Assembly: GCF_001281025.1 (NCBI RefSeq)
Contig: NZ_CP012646.1
Location: 1,083,001 to 1,147,000 of the forward strand
Direction of reading: 5' to 3'
Length of the DNA: 64,000 bases
Source: Streptococcus mitis
GTDB taxonomy: Bacteria > Bacillota > Bacilli > Lactobacillales > Streptococcaceae
Part shown: positions 53,005 through 60,919 of the stretch, piece by piece
How the letters are laid out: every line of letters begins with the position of its first letter
Numbering within the stretch: position 1 is the stretch's first letter
Position numbers and translations under genes: made by a program
Notes under the pieces: generated by a model
Databases searched by the model: none
The model's input: only the letters and a program-made list of their open reading frames with translations
What the model was told of the DNA's origin: nothing

Positions 53005-54051
53005 CTATTCTACTTTATAGAAAAATCCCTCAGTACTACCATTGATAAGTTGTTGTCCAAACCATAAGCGGTCTTGTGTGATATCAGATGAGTCGGTATA
53101 GCCATTATCTGTAGAAGAGGTGACAGACATAGTTATAGGGATTCCTGCTGGTAAAAAGGCAATAGCTGCACCAGCACCTCCATCTTTAGAAACAGAATTT
53201 GCCTTAAGATAGTGGTCAATTTCTTTAGCATGTTCAATTGAAATTTTGGACTGATCACTTACTAAACCATTTTTGTCGAAAGTAAATTCAATACCTGAAC
53301 GATTCCTCCAAGTTCCTGAGACACTAGAAAAATCCCCATTTTGAATTGCAGAAATATCCATCCCTTTGCTTTCTGACGGAAGGCTAGTTTCTCCATTTAT
53401 GAGACTTGTGACAGACTTCCAAGAGAAAGATCTTATATCAAGGGAAGGTGGTTTTGTCCCCAGTCCCTCTTCTGTATCTGATTCGCTAATTAACTCTAAC
53501 CGTGTTCCATCCTGATTTAACTTGTATAGTTTAACTTGGATTTGATTAGTAGATACACGGGTAGATAATTGGAAATAGCCATTTTCTAAAGGATTAAAAT
53601 GTACTCGCTCTCCAATAAAGTCCAGCTTGTTTTCTGCATTGGTCAGTCGAATAACTTCATCATTTTTTAGAGTTCGAATATCTAACAAATCGTAATAGTT
53701 AGAATCCATTTTTAGGGCAATCAAAAGTTCGTCCGTACCATTTTTGTCTAAATCATACAAGCTATACTGTAATCCAGAATATTCTTTAGGATAAGTATTT
53801 TTTAAGTTTGCTTTTGAATTGACCTCTGTATGTGAAGCTGGTGAACCATCTAATACTTTGGCATATTCTTTAAGGATAGGATTGTACAGGGTGTAGTCAG
53901 TTTTCTTTTCTTCCGATGTGGAAGAAGTGGAACTAGTACTTGAGGCAATCGCTTCAGAACTTGTTGCAGAAGTATTTTCACTCTGATGTTGGCAAGCCGT
54001 TAAAATAGAGATAGCTAAAATACTAATACTGAATAGAAATAATTTTTTCAT
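53005..54051 (-). CDS. Secreted lipoprotein of unknown function
   Basis: 348-residue lipoprotein. The signal peptide ends in the lipobox LTAC (Cys about residue 20), followed by a Ser/Thr-rich linker (about 25-48). The mature domain includes YSLYDLDKNGTDELLIAL, an EF-hand-like calcium-loop pattern (DLDKNGTDE) seen in many streptococcal lipoproteins. I do not recognise the rest. It is the last of three envelope genes transcribed together from the island, four bases after the TM2 gene. Confidence 0.8.
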   Translation of the reverse strand: MKKLFLFSISILAISILTACQHQSENTSATSSEAIASSTSSTSSTSEEKKTDYTLYNPILKEYAKVLDGSPASHTEVNSKANLKNTYPKEYSGLQYSLYDLDKNGTDELLIALKMDSNYYDLLDIRTLKNDEVIRLTNAENKLDFIGERVHFNPLENGYFQLSTRVSTNQIQVKLYKLNQDGTRLELISESDTEEGLGTKPPSLDIRSFSWKSVTSLINGETSLPSESKGMDISAIQNGDFSSVSGTWRNRSGIEFTFDKNGLVSDQSKISIEHAKEIDHYLKANSVSKDGGAGAAIAFLPAGIPITMSVTSSTDNGYTDSSDITQDRLWFGQQLINGSTEGFFYKVE

Positions 54052-54055
54052 ATGT

Positions 54056-54520
54056 TTAATCTTGCAATTCTAAACCTTGAGCATCTTGGTGCCATTTGCT
54101 ACCAGTTTTGGACGTTAAAACTTGAATAGTAATTATAATATTCCAAATTGCATTTGCTAGTAAAACAAATGGCAATAAAATAGGAATGATAGCTAGCAGA
54201 GTTATGCCGATACGCTTGTATCCTTGTTTGGAATTTCCGATGTAAAAATCGTATCCACCAAGTGCTCCTAAAAATAGGGCAAATAAGGCTGCGGCCAGTT
54301 TAGATTTATCACTCACTCCATTTGAATGTTGGCTAGAGCTAGCTGGAGATGTGTTATCTATTTTTGAAACAATATACTCATCACCGTTTTGATAAAATTC
54401 TACGTAATCACCTACTTGTGGTTCAAAACCAAAACTTTTTCTTGAAATTGCAGTAAATTGGCCATTATCACCTTTTCCAACATAAACTGTTTCATCTTCA
54501 ATTTTTATAACTTTGTTCAT
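54056..54520 (-). CDS. TM2-domain membrane protein
   Basis: 154-residue protein. A small N-terminal beta domain (about 1-55, EFYQNGDEYIVSKI) precedes a TM2 domain (about 73-140), whose first helix holds the typical FLGALGGYDFYIGNSKQGYKR turn. Function of TM2 proteins in bacteria is not established. GGAGACAA precedes the start on the minus strand. It lies 33 bases after the choline-binding protein and four before the lipoprotein. Confidence 0.85.
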   Translation of the reverse strand: MNKVIKIEDETVYVGKGDNGQFTAISRKSFGFEPQVGDYVEFYQNGDEYIVSKIDNTSPASSSQHSNGVSDKSKLAAALFALFLGALGGYDFYIGNSKQGYKRIGITLLAIIPILLPFVLLANAIWNIIITIQVLTSKTGSKWHQDAQGLELQD

Positions 54521-54553
54521 ATAATTGTCTCCTTAATCTATTTCTATTGTATG

Positions 54554-55408
54554 TTAAACCCACTCACCGTTGTAATTAACACGATAGCCATCAGGGGTCG
54601 TTGTATTGATTGCTAGTGCACCAGAGCTATAAGCATAGTACCATTTACCAGATACCTTCATCCAGCCAGTTTTCATAGCGCCTGAGTCTTGAAGATAGTA
54701 CCAGCTACCGTCTTTTACCCAGCCAGTTTGCATCCAGCCAGAGTTGTCAAAACGATACCAAACACCATTGATTTTTTCCCAGCCATTAGTTGTATAGGAA
54801 CCGTCGGCGTGTTTGTACCACCAACGAGAACCAGATTGTAGCCAACTACCTGAGATATTAGAATTCGAACCTGATTGAGTTGTTGTGTTAGTATTTGAAT
54901 TTGTAGAAGGATTTCCGATAGTCACATCTTTTCTAACTTTAAAGACACGTTTTCTTGTATCAGTTAAGTCACCGTAAGGCGAACCAGCTTCTCCAGACAT
55001 CTCCAAAATATATGTTCCATCTGGAAATTGTTCTGAAACAAAAATATCACCTTTAAATTGATTGCTATAAAATAAAGGTTGTAAAAATTGATCACTGACA
55101 TCTTTAGTTAAGCCACTAAAAATGACAGCATCGTGACTTTGGTACACAATTTTTCCGGTCGCTTTCTCAATTAGAGTAACATTTCCCTTAGCAGCCTTAT
55201 CACCTCCGTGTTGTAGTGGCTCTGAAAGTTTTCCTTCGAAGCTAAGTCCAAAATAATCAATTTCAACTTTTGTAATTGTTGCGTCTATTTGTTTTTCAGT
55301 ACTCGTATTCTCGCTAGCTGATACTTGATTAGCTGTGATGACTCCAGTGCCAAGAAGTGATAGAGCTGAGATAGTTGCAAGTGTAAATTTTTTAGTTTGT
55401 TTGTGCAT
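54554..55408 (-). CDS. Choline-binding surface protein
   Basis: 284-residue secreted protein. A signal peptide (about 1-31, cut likely after ANQVSA) leads into an unfamiliar domain of about 120 residues (about 35-165), an Asn/Thr/Ser-rich linker, and a C-terminal choline-binding module (about 185-284). The module has about four repeats (GWEKINGVWYRFDNSG, GWVKDGSWYYLQDSG, GWMKVSGKWYYAYSSG). Such repeats hold the protein on phosphocholine of teichoic acids, which is characteristic of the mitis/pneumoniae group. It is first of a three-gene operon on the recombinase island. Confidence 0.9.
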   Translation of the reverse strand: MHKQTKKFTLATISALSLLGTGVITANQVSASENTSTEKQIDATITKVEIDYFGLSFEGKLSEPLQHGGDKAAKGNVTLIEKATGKIVYQSHDAVIFSGLTKDVSDQFLQPLFYSNQFKGDIFVSEQFPDGTYILEMSGEAGSPYGDLTDTRKRVFKVRKDVTIGNPSTNSNTNTTTQSGSNSNISGSWLQSGSRWWYKHADGSYTTNGWEKINGVWYRFDNSGWMQTGWVKDGSWYYLQDSGAMKTGWMKVSGKWYYAYSSGALAINTTTPDGYRVNYNGEWV

Positions 55409-55449
55409 TCATTTAATACCCCCTATTTTTATTTGTTGTAAAGTAATCA

Positions 55450-55483
55450 GTTTGTCCTAAAATCTAGACTTTTTTGGACAAAC
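55450..55483. promoter_or_regulatory. Dyad 1, candidate serine-recombinase site
   Basis: GTTTGTCC and GGACAAAC are perfect eight-base outer arms around an A/T-rich core centred on TCTAGA. It resembles dyad 3 (55576-55607) in having TGTCC outer arms, A and T runs, and a CTAG centre. No terminator-type T run follows either side. It lies in the gap between the choline-binding protein and the recombinase gene. Confidence 0.45.
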
Positions 55484-55526
55484 TTGATAGAATGGTAGTG
55501 TAATAATAATCGGTCAAAATGCTGGA

Positions 55527-55563
55527 TTTTAGAACCTTTTTTCTAACGAAAATGGTTCTAAAA
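55527..55563. repeat. Dyad 2 between the recombinase and the choline-binding gene
   Basis: TTTTAGAACC and GGTTCTAAAA are perfect ten-base arms around 17 bases. Its sequence differs from dyads 1 and 3. It could be an operator, an accessory recombinase site or a transcript hairpin. Confidence 0.5.
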
Positions 55564-55575
55564 TAAAGTGTATTT

Positions 55576-55607
55576 CCTGTCCAAAAAATCCTAGGTTTTT
55601 TGACAGG
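55576..55607. promoter_or_regulatory. Dyad 3, candidate serine-recombinase crossover site
   Basis: CCTGTCCAAAAAA and TTTTTTGACAGG are arranged around TCCTAGG, a near-perfect 32-base palindrome starting two bases from the recombinase stop codon. The outer bases have no following T run, so it is a poor terminator. Together with dyad 1 it looks like the paired inverted motifs of a resolvase res site. Confidence 0.45.
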
Positions 55608-55609
55608 AA

Positions 55610-56197
55610 CTATGAATTTTTTATCCAATTATGAAAGGTGCTTTTTGATACTCCTAAGATGTCTGCACCTTCTCGTAAGGTTATTTCTTTTTTCGTATAT
55701 TGAGCTATCACATCAGGGAGATTATTCGGAACAAGTAATTTTGGTCTACCGAATTTTTTCCCTTTTTTCTTTGCTTCTCGTATTCCTTCCATTTGTCTTT
55801 GTTTGATTTGTTCTCTTTCAAACTGTGCCACATAAGATAGAACTTGCAAAACGATATCGGATATTAGTTTTCCTGTGATATTGTCATCGCTGTTCTTTGT
55901 GTTTAATAAGGGGAAATCTAAAACAGTTATATTTACTTTCTTTTTCTTAGTAATTGATTGCCATTGTTCTAAAATTTCATCATAGTTTCTTCCCAATCTA
56001 TCAATTGATTTAATAACTAATTCATCATTCTCCTTCAAGGTAGTTAATAATTTTTGATATTCTATTCTGTCAAAATCCTTTCCTGAAACATAATCAATAA
56101 AAATATTTTCTTTTGCTAATTTATTTTCTACCAAGGCTGAAAATTGCCTATCAATATTTTGTTCTCTTGTAGATACTCGAACATAACCGTAACGCAT
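55610..56197 (-). CDS. Serine recombinase, resolvase/invertase family
   Basis: 195-residue small serine recombinase. The N-terminal catalytic domain has the nucleophile Ser9 in YVRVSTREQNIDRQ and the active-site Arg residues in IKSIDRLGRNY. The long E helix (about 100-135) precedes a C-terminal helix-turn-helix (about 160-192, REGADILGVSKSTFHNW). Size and layout match plasmid or transposon resolvases and invertases rather than large serine integrases. AGGTGG lies before the start on the minus strand. It is the only recombination gene on the island. Confidence 0.92.
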   Translation of the reverse strand: MRYGYVRVSTREQNIDRQFSALVENKLAKENIFIDYVSGKDFDRIEYQKLLTTLKENDELVIKSIDRLGRNYDEILEQWQSITKKKKVNITVLDFPLLNTKNSDDNITGKLISDIVLQVLSYVAQFEREQIKQRQMEGIREAKKKGKKFGRPKLLVPNNLPDVIAQYTKKEITLREGADILGVSKSTFHNWIKNS

Positions 56198-56239
56198 AAG
56201 GCTACCACCTATCTTTTTATCTCTATTTTAGACAAAAAG

Positions 56240-56269
56240 AAAACTACCGCCCATAATGAGTGGTAGTTT
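56240..56269. terminator. Hairpin upstream of the recombinase gene
   Basis: AAACTACC and GGTAGTTT form a perfect eight-base stem around GCCCATAATGAGT. Its role is unclear. The stretch from here to 56415 holds no recognisable gene. Confidence 0.5.
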
Positions 56270-56415
56270 GGTGTACTCTTTGCTACTGTATTTTTTTGCC
56301 AAGATTTTGCCTTGGATGCGTGAATAGTAGTGTTGGATAAAAAATCTTAAGGGCTTAAAATCCTTTTAAACCAACCTTTTTGATGTTTACAAAAATTAAA
56401 AACAGTATGTTCAAT

Positions 56416-56517
56416 TTTTGCATGTTCATCATGGTGATTTTCAGTTTCCTTTTATCTTATTTTCTTTCCTATTTTATCAATTTTGGGGTTAAGAATCTAA
56501 TCTTTTTTTGAGTGAAT
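56416..56517. repeat. Right flanking repeat of the accessory island (copy of ebfC 5' region)
   Basis: Imperfect copy of 52766-52870, including the reverse-complemented start codons of ebfC but none of the gene body. With the left copy it brackets about 3.6 kb of accessory DNA. Confidence 0.85.
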
Positions 56518-56539
56518 CTAAGAATTGTACTTAGCAGTG

Positions 56540-57361
56540 GAAAATAAAAGTAGACTTCCTGCGAAACAAAATATGATACAATAAAACTATTAATTATGAA
56601 GTAAGTAAACAATTAACTGATGCATTATTTAAGCGCCTTGTTGGTGTTCAGCGCACTACTTTTGAAGAGATGTTAGCTGTGTTAAAAACAGCTTATCAAC
56701 TTAAATACGCAAAAGGTGGACGAACCCCTAAGTTAAGCCTAGAAGACCTCCTCATGGCTACTCTTCAATACATGCGAGAATACCGCACTTATGAACAAAT
56801 TACGGCTGATTTTGGCATTCACGAAAGCAACTTAATCCGTCGGAGTCAATGGGGTGAAGCAACTCTTATTCAAAGTGGCTTTACGATTTCAAAAACTCAT
56901 CTTAGTGCTGAGGATACGGTGATTGTGGATGCAACAGAGGTAAAAATCAATCGTCCTAAAAAATCAACTAGCCAATTATTCTGGTAAAAAGAAATGTCAT
57001 GCTATGAAGGCTCAGGCGATTGTCACAAGCCAAGGGAGAATTGTTTCTTTGGATATTGCAGTGAACTATTGCCATGATATGAAGTTGTTCAAAATGAGTC
57101 GCAGAAATATCGGACAAGCTGGTAAAATCTTGGCAGACAGTGGTTATCAAGGGATCATGAAGATGTATTCACAAGCGCAAATTCCGAGGAAATCAAGAAA
57201 ACTTAAGCCACTAACTCTTGAAGATAAATCCTATAATCATGTGCTATCTAAAGAGAGAATCAAGGTTGAGAATATTTTGGCCTAAGTAAAAACGTTTAAA
57301 ATGTTTTCAACAACTTATCGAAATCGACGTAAACGATTTGGATTACGAATGAATTTGATTT
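56540..57361 (+). mobile_element. Remnant of an IS1381-like (IS5-family) insertion sequence
   Basis: The element begins near AGTAGACTTCCTGCG and ends within the last codons of the transposase, where BOX-like sequence takes over. I could not find a matching right inverted repeat, so the right end is missing. It sits directly behind the right island repeat. Family assignment rests on recall of the transposase protein; the left edge is approximate. Confidence 0.7.
56589..57360 (+). pseudogene. IS1381-like transposase, inactivated
   Basis: DDE transposase broken in several ways. The expected start reads ATT (INYEVSKQLTDALFKRL). A frame change follows KKSTSQLFW near 56984 (IS1381 itself uses two overlapping frames, so this may be natural). 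An in-frame TAA at 57283-57285 replaces a Lys codon within ENILA-stop-VKTFKMFSTTYRNRRKRFGLRMNL. The final residues are replaced by BOX-like DNA. Conserved stretches include EDLLMATLQYMREYRTYEQI and the DDE-region segments TVIVDATEVKINRPKK and ILADSGYQG. Confidence 0.85.
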
Positions 57362-57373
57362 TCGAAGAGTATG
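57346..57373 (-). repeat. BOX-end fragment at the broken edge of the IS
   Basis: GAATTTGATTTTCGAAGAGTAT matches the boxA end of the BOX element near 50000 (GAATTTGATTTTCGAAAAGTAT). The first ten bases also fit the IS coding sequence, so the junction lies in shared sequence. Confidence 0.6.
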
Positions 57374-57407
57374 AGTTTGGAACATGGAAACAGCAGTTGA
57401 TTTCAAG

Positions 57408-57446
57408 AAACAAAAAAGAACAGCCGAAGCTGTCTTTTTATTATTA
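57408..57446 (-). terminator. Terminator of rpmE
   Basis: On the minus strand, AAGACAGCTTCGGCTGTTCTTTTTTG: stem ACAGC/GCTGT with a TTCG tetraloop and T run. Confidence 0.92.
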
Positions 57447-57686
57447 TTTGAGACCGTATTTTTTGTTGAAACGATCCACGCGTCCATCTGCTTGAGTGAA
57501 CTTTTGACGTCCAGTGTAGAATGGGTGTGAGTCTGATGAAATTTCCACACGGATCAATGGGTAAGTTTCGCCTTCGAACTCAACTGTTTCGTTAGAGCGT
57601 TTTGTTGAACCGCTAAGGAATTGGTAACCAGTAGTTGTGTCCATGAAGACAACTGGGCGATATTCTGGATGGATATCTTTTTTCAT
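57444..57686 (-). CDS. rpmE: Ribosomal protein L31, type B
   Basis: 80-residue type B L31 of the large subunit. It lacks the CxxC zinc motif of type A, which is usual in this form. The start [14 protein letters not shown] has AAAGGA about nine bases upstream; a longer frame with 14 more residues includes that ribosome site and is rejected. Confidence 0.95.
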
Positions 57687-57781
57687 TTTGCAATATTTCC
57701 TTTCTGCCATGGTCTCTTTGCGAGCCATAGATTGTTACCATACTAGTCTATCAGATTATGAAAAGTTTGGCAAGTATTTTA

Positions 57782-58717
57782 TCAGTTTTTAAGCAAGTTT
57801 TTTAACTTTTGGTAGATGATTTCGTTTTCTTCTAAACTATAGGAATTAGCACCGCTTGCTAGAGGGTGGCCTCCACCATCATGTTCTTTGGCAATTTCAT
57901 TGATAGGATGGATTTTACTGCGTAAGCGAACTCGGTAGTGGCCATCAGCCTGCTCCACAAAAATTCCCCAGAGACTAACACTGTCAATGCGTCCAGGTGC
58001 GCCTACAATGGCTGCAGTTTCCGCATCGGTGACATTGAATCGTTTTAAGATTTCCTGACTCAGAATCACGCGAGCTGCGCCATTTTCATCCACTTCCAGA
58101 TGGTCGTAGATGTAGCCCTGAAGTTTAGCAATTTTGTAACTCATAGTGTCCATTTTGCGAGTGAGAGCCGCAAAGTCAAAGTTATGTTCTCTTAGATAAG
58201 CAGCCAGGCGAAGAGTCCGTGCAGTGGTAGAAGGGTAGAGGAAGCGACCTGTATCACCAACAATTCCTGCAAAGAGCAATTCAGCAGCTCGATCTGACAA
58301 GGCCAGTTGGGTTGTTTGGGCAAATAGGGTAATCATCTCACTAGCGCTGCTTGAACTAGTATCCACCCAAGATAGGTCACCATATACATCATCATTTGGA
58401 TGGTGGTCAATCTTAATGAGAAAATCACCTTGACTATAGCGCTTATCATCGATACGAGCAGTATTCGCCGTATCACATACGATGACAAGGGCACCTTGGT
58501 AGACACTATCTTCAACAAAGTCCATCTCAGCCATCCAAGTAAGAGTTGGTTCATCAAAACCAACTGCTTTGATAGTTTTTTCTGGGAAATGATGTTTGAG
58601 AAGAGCTTTCAATCCTACCTGACTGCCCAAGGCATCAGGGTCTGGTTTCATATGACGGTGAATGATAATCGTGTCGTATTCTTTGATTTTTTCTAAAATT
58701 TGATGGCAAATTTCCAT
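57782..58717 (-). CDS. pde2: DHH/DHHA1 phosphoesterase, c-di-AMP phosphodiesterase Pde2 type
   Basis: 311-residue phosphoesterase. The DHH domain shows RHMKPDPDALGSQ, VCDTANT and IDHHPNDD (metal ligands), and the DHHA1 domain has the substrate motif GGGHPLASGA. The pneumococcal protein in this position is Pde2, which cuts pApA to AMP and finishes c-di-AMP breakdown; related NrnA enzymes degrade short RNAs. The ATG at 58717 has GAGG seven bases upstream. It lies divergent from the flavodoxin gene. Confidence 0.9.
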   Translation of the reverse strand: MEICHQILEKIKEYDTIIIHRHMKPDPDALGSQVGLKALLKHHFPEKTIKAVGFDEPTLTWMAEMDFVEDSVYQGALVIVCDTANTARIDDKRYSQGDFLIKIDHHPNDDVYGDLSWVDTSSSSASEMITLFAQTTQLALSDRAAELLFAGIVGDTGRFLYPSTTARTLRLAAYLREHNFDFAALTRKMDTMSYKIAKLQGYIYDHLEVDENGAARVILSQEILKRFNVTDAETAAIVGAPGRIDSVSLWGIFVEQADGHYRVRLRSKIHPINEIAKEHDGGGHPLASGANSYSLEENEIIYQKLKNLLKN

Positions 58718-58820
58718 AAATAACCTCAATTCTTTCTCATTTCATTGTAGCACAAGAATTTTTATTTTTAAAATGAAAAAGATGTGATATAATGGAGAAA
58801 GATAAATTGAGGAGGACGAT

Positions 58821-59264
58821 ATGGCATTAGCAAAAATTGTATTTGCCAGTATGACCGGTAATACCGAAGAAATTGCAGATATTGTAGCAGACAAATTACG
58901 TGACTTGGGCTTGGATGTCGATGTTGATGAATGTACAACTGTTGACGCTTCAGACTTCTTGGAAGCAGACATCGCTATCGTTGCGACCTATACTTATGGT
59001 GATGGGGAATTGCCAGATGAGATGATGGACTTCTACGAAGACCTAGCAGATCTCAACTTGAATGGCAAAATCTACGGAGTGGTTGGCTCAGGAGATACCT
59101 TCTACGATGAATTCTGTAAGGCTGTCGATGACTTTGACCGCGTTTTTGTAGCGACAGGAGCAGAAAAAGGTTCAGAATGTGTTAAAGTTGATCTTTCTGC
59201 TGAGGAAGAAGACATTGAACGCTTGGAACAATTCGCAGAAGAATTGGCTGCTAAAGTAGGATAA
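58821..59264 (+). CDS. Flavodoxin
   Basis: 147-residue electron carrier. The FMN phosphate-binding loop is SMTGNTEEIAD (about 9-19), with a second loop TYTYGDGELPDEM. Acidic composition is typical. GAGGA lies before the ATG, and a TATAAT box (58788-58793 region) lies upstream. The gene order pde2-flavodoxin-chorismate mutase-crcB-crcB-rplS matches the pneumococcal chromosome. Confidence 0.95.
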   Translation: MALAKIVFASMTGNTEEIADIVADKLRDLGLDVDVDECTTVDASDFLEADIAIVATYTYGDGELPDEMMDFYEDLADLNLNGKIYGVVGSGDTFYDEFCKAVDDFDRVFVATGAEKGSECVKVDLSAEEEDIERLEQFAEELAAKVG

Positions 59265-59267
59265 GAA

Positions 59268-59305
59268 TAAAACTGCGCTGATGTAATCAATCAGTGCAGT
59301 TTTTT
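59268..59305 (+). terminator. Terminator of the flavodoxin gene
   Basis: AAAACTGC..TGAT and ATCA..GCAGTTTTTT form a strong stem with a T run. Confidence 0.9.
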
Positions 59306-59378
59306 ATCGTGAGTTGGGATTTTACTAGCCTATTTGGTGGCTTTTTGATACAATAATTCAAATAAAGGAGGAGATTGT

Positions 59379-59645
59379 ATGGATTTAGATATTATTCGTC
59401 AAGAAATTGATCAAATTGACGATCAAATTGTCAAGCTCTTAGAAGAACGAATGCATTTAGTTGAAGGGGTTGTCGCTTATAAGAAGGCTTCAGGGAAACC
59501 GATTTTAGATACCAAGAGAGAAGCAATTATCTTTGAAAAGGTTAGGAGTCGTGTAGAGGACAAGCGCTATCAGGAGACTATTGTAGCGACTTTTTCGGAC
59601 ATACTCAAACGTTCGCGTGATTATCAGGATCAAAATATCAAATGA
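59379..59645 (+). CDS. Chorismate mutase, AroQ class
   Basis: 88-residue all-helical chorismate mutase (chorismate to prephenate, first step to Phe and Tyr). Active-site residues typical of AroQ are seen in IRQEIDQIDDQIVKLLEERM and VVAYKKASGKPILD. It is a free-standing domain. AAAGGAGG precedes the ATG. It overlaps crcB by four bases, so the unrelated genes share a transcript. Confidence 0.92.
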   Translation: MDLDIIRQEIDQIDDQIVKLLEERMHLVEGVVAYKKASGKPILDTKREAIIFEKVRSRVEDKRYQETIVATFSDILKRSRDYQDQNIK

Positions 59646-60016
59646 AAAAAGAACAATTTTATCCGCTAGGGATTTTTCTAGCTGCCATGGTGGGTGGACT
59701 TGTCCGCTATCTAGTTTCCACTTGGTTACCAGCCAGCCAAGATTTCCCCTTGGGCACCCTTCTTGTTAACTATCTAGGCATTTTCTGCTTGGTGTATCTT
59801 GTTAAGGGCTATTTAGTCTATAAGGGAACCAGTAAAGGCGTTATTTTAGCACTGGGGACGGGCTTTTGTGGCGGTTTAACAACCTTTTCTAGTCTCATGC
59901 TTGATGCTGTGAAACTGCTTGATACAGGGCGTTATCTTAGTTTGATCATGTATTTGCTTTTGAGCATTGGTGGAGGTCTGCTTTTAGCTTACTATTTAGG
60001 GAGGAAAAAATGGTAA
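59642..60016 (+). CDS. crcB: Fluoride exporter subunit CrcB/Fluc (first of pair)
   Basis: 124-residue membrane protein with four helices. GTGFCGGLTTFSSLMLDA holds the family motif GFCGGLTTFS. Paired genes of this size usually make a heterodimeric dual-topology fluoride channel. No fluoride riboswitch is seen upstream, where translation is coupled to the chorismate mutase. Confidence 0.93.
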   Translation: MKKEQFYPLGIFLAAMVGGLVRYLVSTWLPASQDFPLGTLLVNYLGIFCLVYLVKGYLVYKGTSKGVILALGTGFCGGLTTFSSLMLDAVKLLDTGRYLSLIMYLLLSIGGGLLLAYYLGRKKW

Positions 60017-60339
60017 TCGTCTATCTTGCAATTGCTTGTGGTTTCGGAGCTTTAGTGCGCTATTTCTTTTCCCGCTATAATCAAGCATTTAAATTGCCCC
60101 TCGGAACGCTCATAGCCAATCTTTTGGGTTGTTTTTTGATTGGATTATTTTACAATCATGTGGAGTCCAAGGAAGTCTATGCTATTCTAGCAACAGGATT
60201 TTGCGGAGGTTTGACAACTTTTTCGACCTTGAATGACGAACTTCAAAGACTGTTAAGTGATAAGAAGGTCTTTTATTCTTACCTGGCTTTGACCTACCTA
60301 GGTGGTTTGGTTGCGATTTTTTTAGGAATTCTGCTATAA
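60010..60339 (+). CDS. crcB: Fluoride exporter subunit CrcB/Fluc (second of pair)
   Basis: 109-residue partner of the preceding protein with the motif ATGFCGGLTTFSTLNDE. It overlaps the first crcB by seven bases. Opposite charge distribution at the ends of the two proteins would suit opposite membrane topologies (inference). Confidence 0.93.
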   Translation: MVIVYLAIACGFGALVRYFFSRYNQAFKLPLGTLIANLLGCFLIGLFYNHVESKEVYAILATGFCGGLTTFSTLNDELQRLLSDKKVFYSYLALTYLGGLVAIFLGILL

Positions 60340-60364
60340 ATTTCTTTACTTTTTTGTAGAAATT

Positions 60365-60457
60365 TGGTAAACTGTATCTTGTGTGTAATGGACGCACAAA
60401 AATACAGTTTATCCGCTGAGGAAGGTTCCTCAAGATTGACAAAGATAGGAGAATAAA
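60365..60457 (+). ncRNA. rplS leader RNA (L19 autoregulatory leader)
   Basis: The leader between crcB and rplS can fold into a stem AAACTGTAT (60370-60378) with ATACAGTTT (60403-60411), with an inner TGTG..CGCACA helix. A second hairpin follows, TGAGGAA-GG-TTCCTCA (60418-60433). Position and layout fit the L19 leader of Firmicutes, where free L19 is thought to repress its own synthesis. AGGAG precedes the rplS ATG. Confidence 0.75.
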
Positions 60458-60805
60458 ATGAATCCATTAATCCAAAGCTTGACTGAAGGTCAACTTCGTA
60501 CAGATATCCCATCATTCCGTCCTGGTGACACTGTTCGTGTACACGCGAAAGTTGTCGAAGGTAACCGTGAACGTATCCAGATTTTTGAAGGTGTTGTTAT
60601 CGCACGTAAAGGTGCTGGCATCTCAGAAAACTACACAGTTCGTAAAATCTCTAACGGTGTAGGTGTTGAGCGTATCTTCCCAATCCACACTCCACGTGTT
60701 GAAAAAATCGAAGTTGTTCGTTACGGTAAAGTACGTCGTGCGAAATTGTACTACTTGCGTGCTCTTCAAGGTAAAGCAGCTCGTATCAAAGAAATCCGTC
60801 GTTAA
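60458..60805 (+). CDS. rplS: Ribosomal protein L19
   Basis: 115-residue large-subunit protein. Conserved segments are [35 protein letters not shown] and [20 protein letters not shown]. It is preceded by its structured leader and closed by a terminator before tRNA-Arg. Confidence 0.98.
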
Positions 60806-60813
60806 TTCGACTA

Positions 60814-60845
60814 AAAAACTCTGCTTTTTCAGCAGAGTTTTTATC
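60814..60845 (+). terminator. Terminator of rplS
   Basis: AAAACTCTGCT and AGCAGAGTTTTT pair around TTTTTC, with a T run. Confidence 0.93.
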
Positions 60846-60847
60846 TA

Positions 60848-60919
60848 GCTCCCTTAGTTCAATGGATATAACAACTCCCTCCTAAGGAGTAGTTGCTGGT
60901 TCGATTCCAGCAGGGGGCA
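60848..60919 (+). tRNA. tRNA-Arg (anticodon CCT)
   Basis: A full cloverleaf can be drawn: acceptor GCTCCCT/AGGGGGC, D arm GTT..AAC, anticodon arm ACTCC-CTCCTAA-GGAGT giving CCT (reads AGG), T arm GCTGG-TTCGATT-CCAGC, discriminator A. CCA is not encoded. The tRNA marks the border between conserved genes on the left and accessory DNA on the right. Confidence 0.95.
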
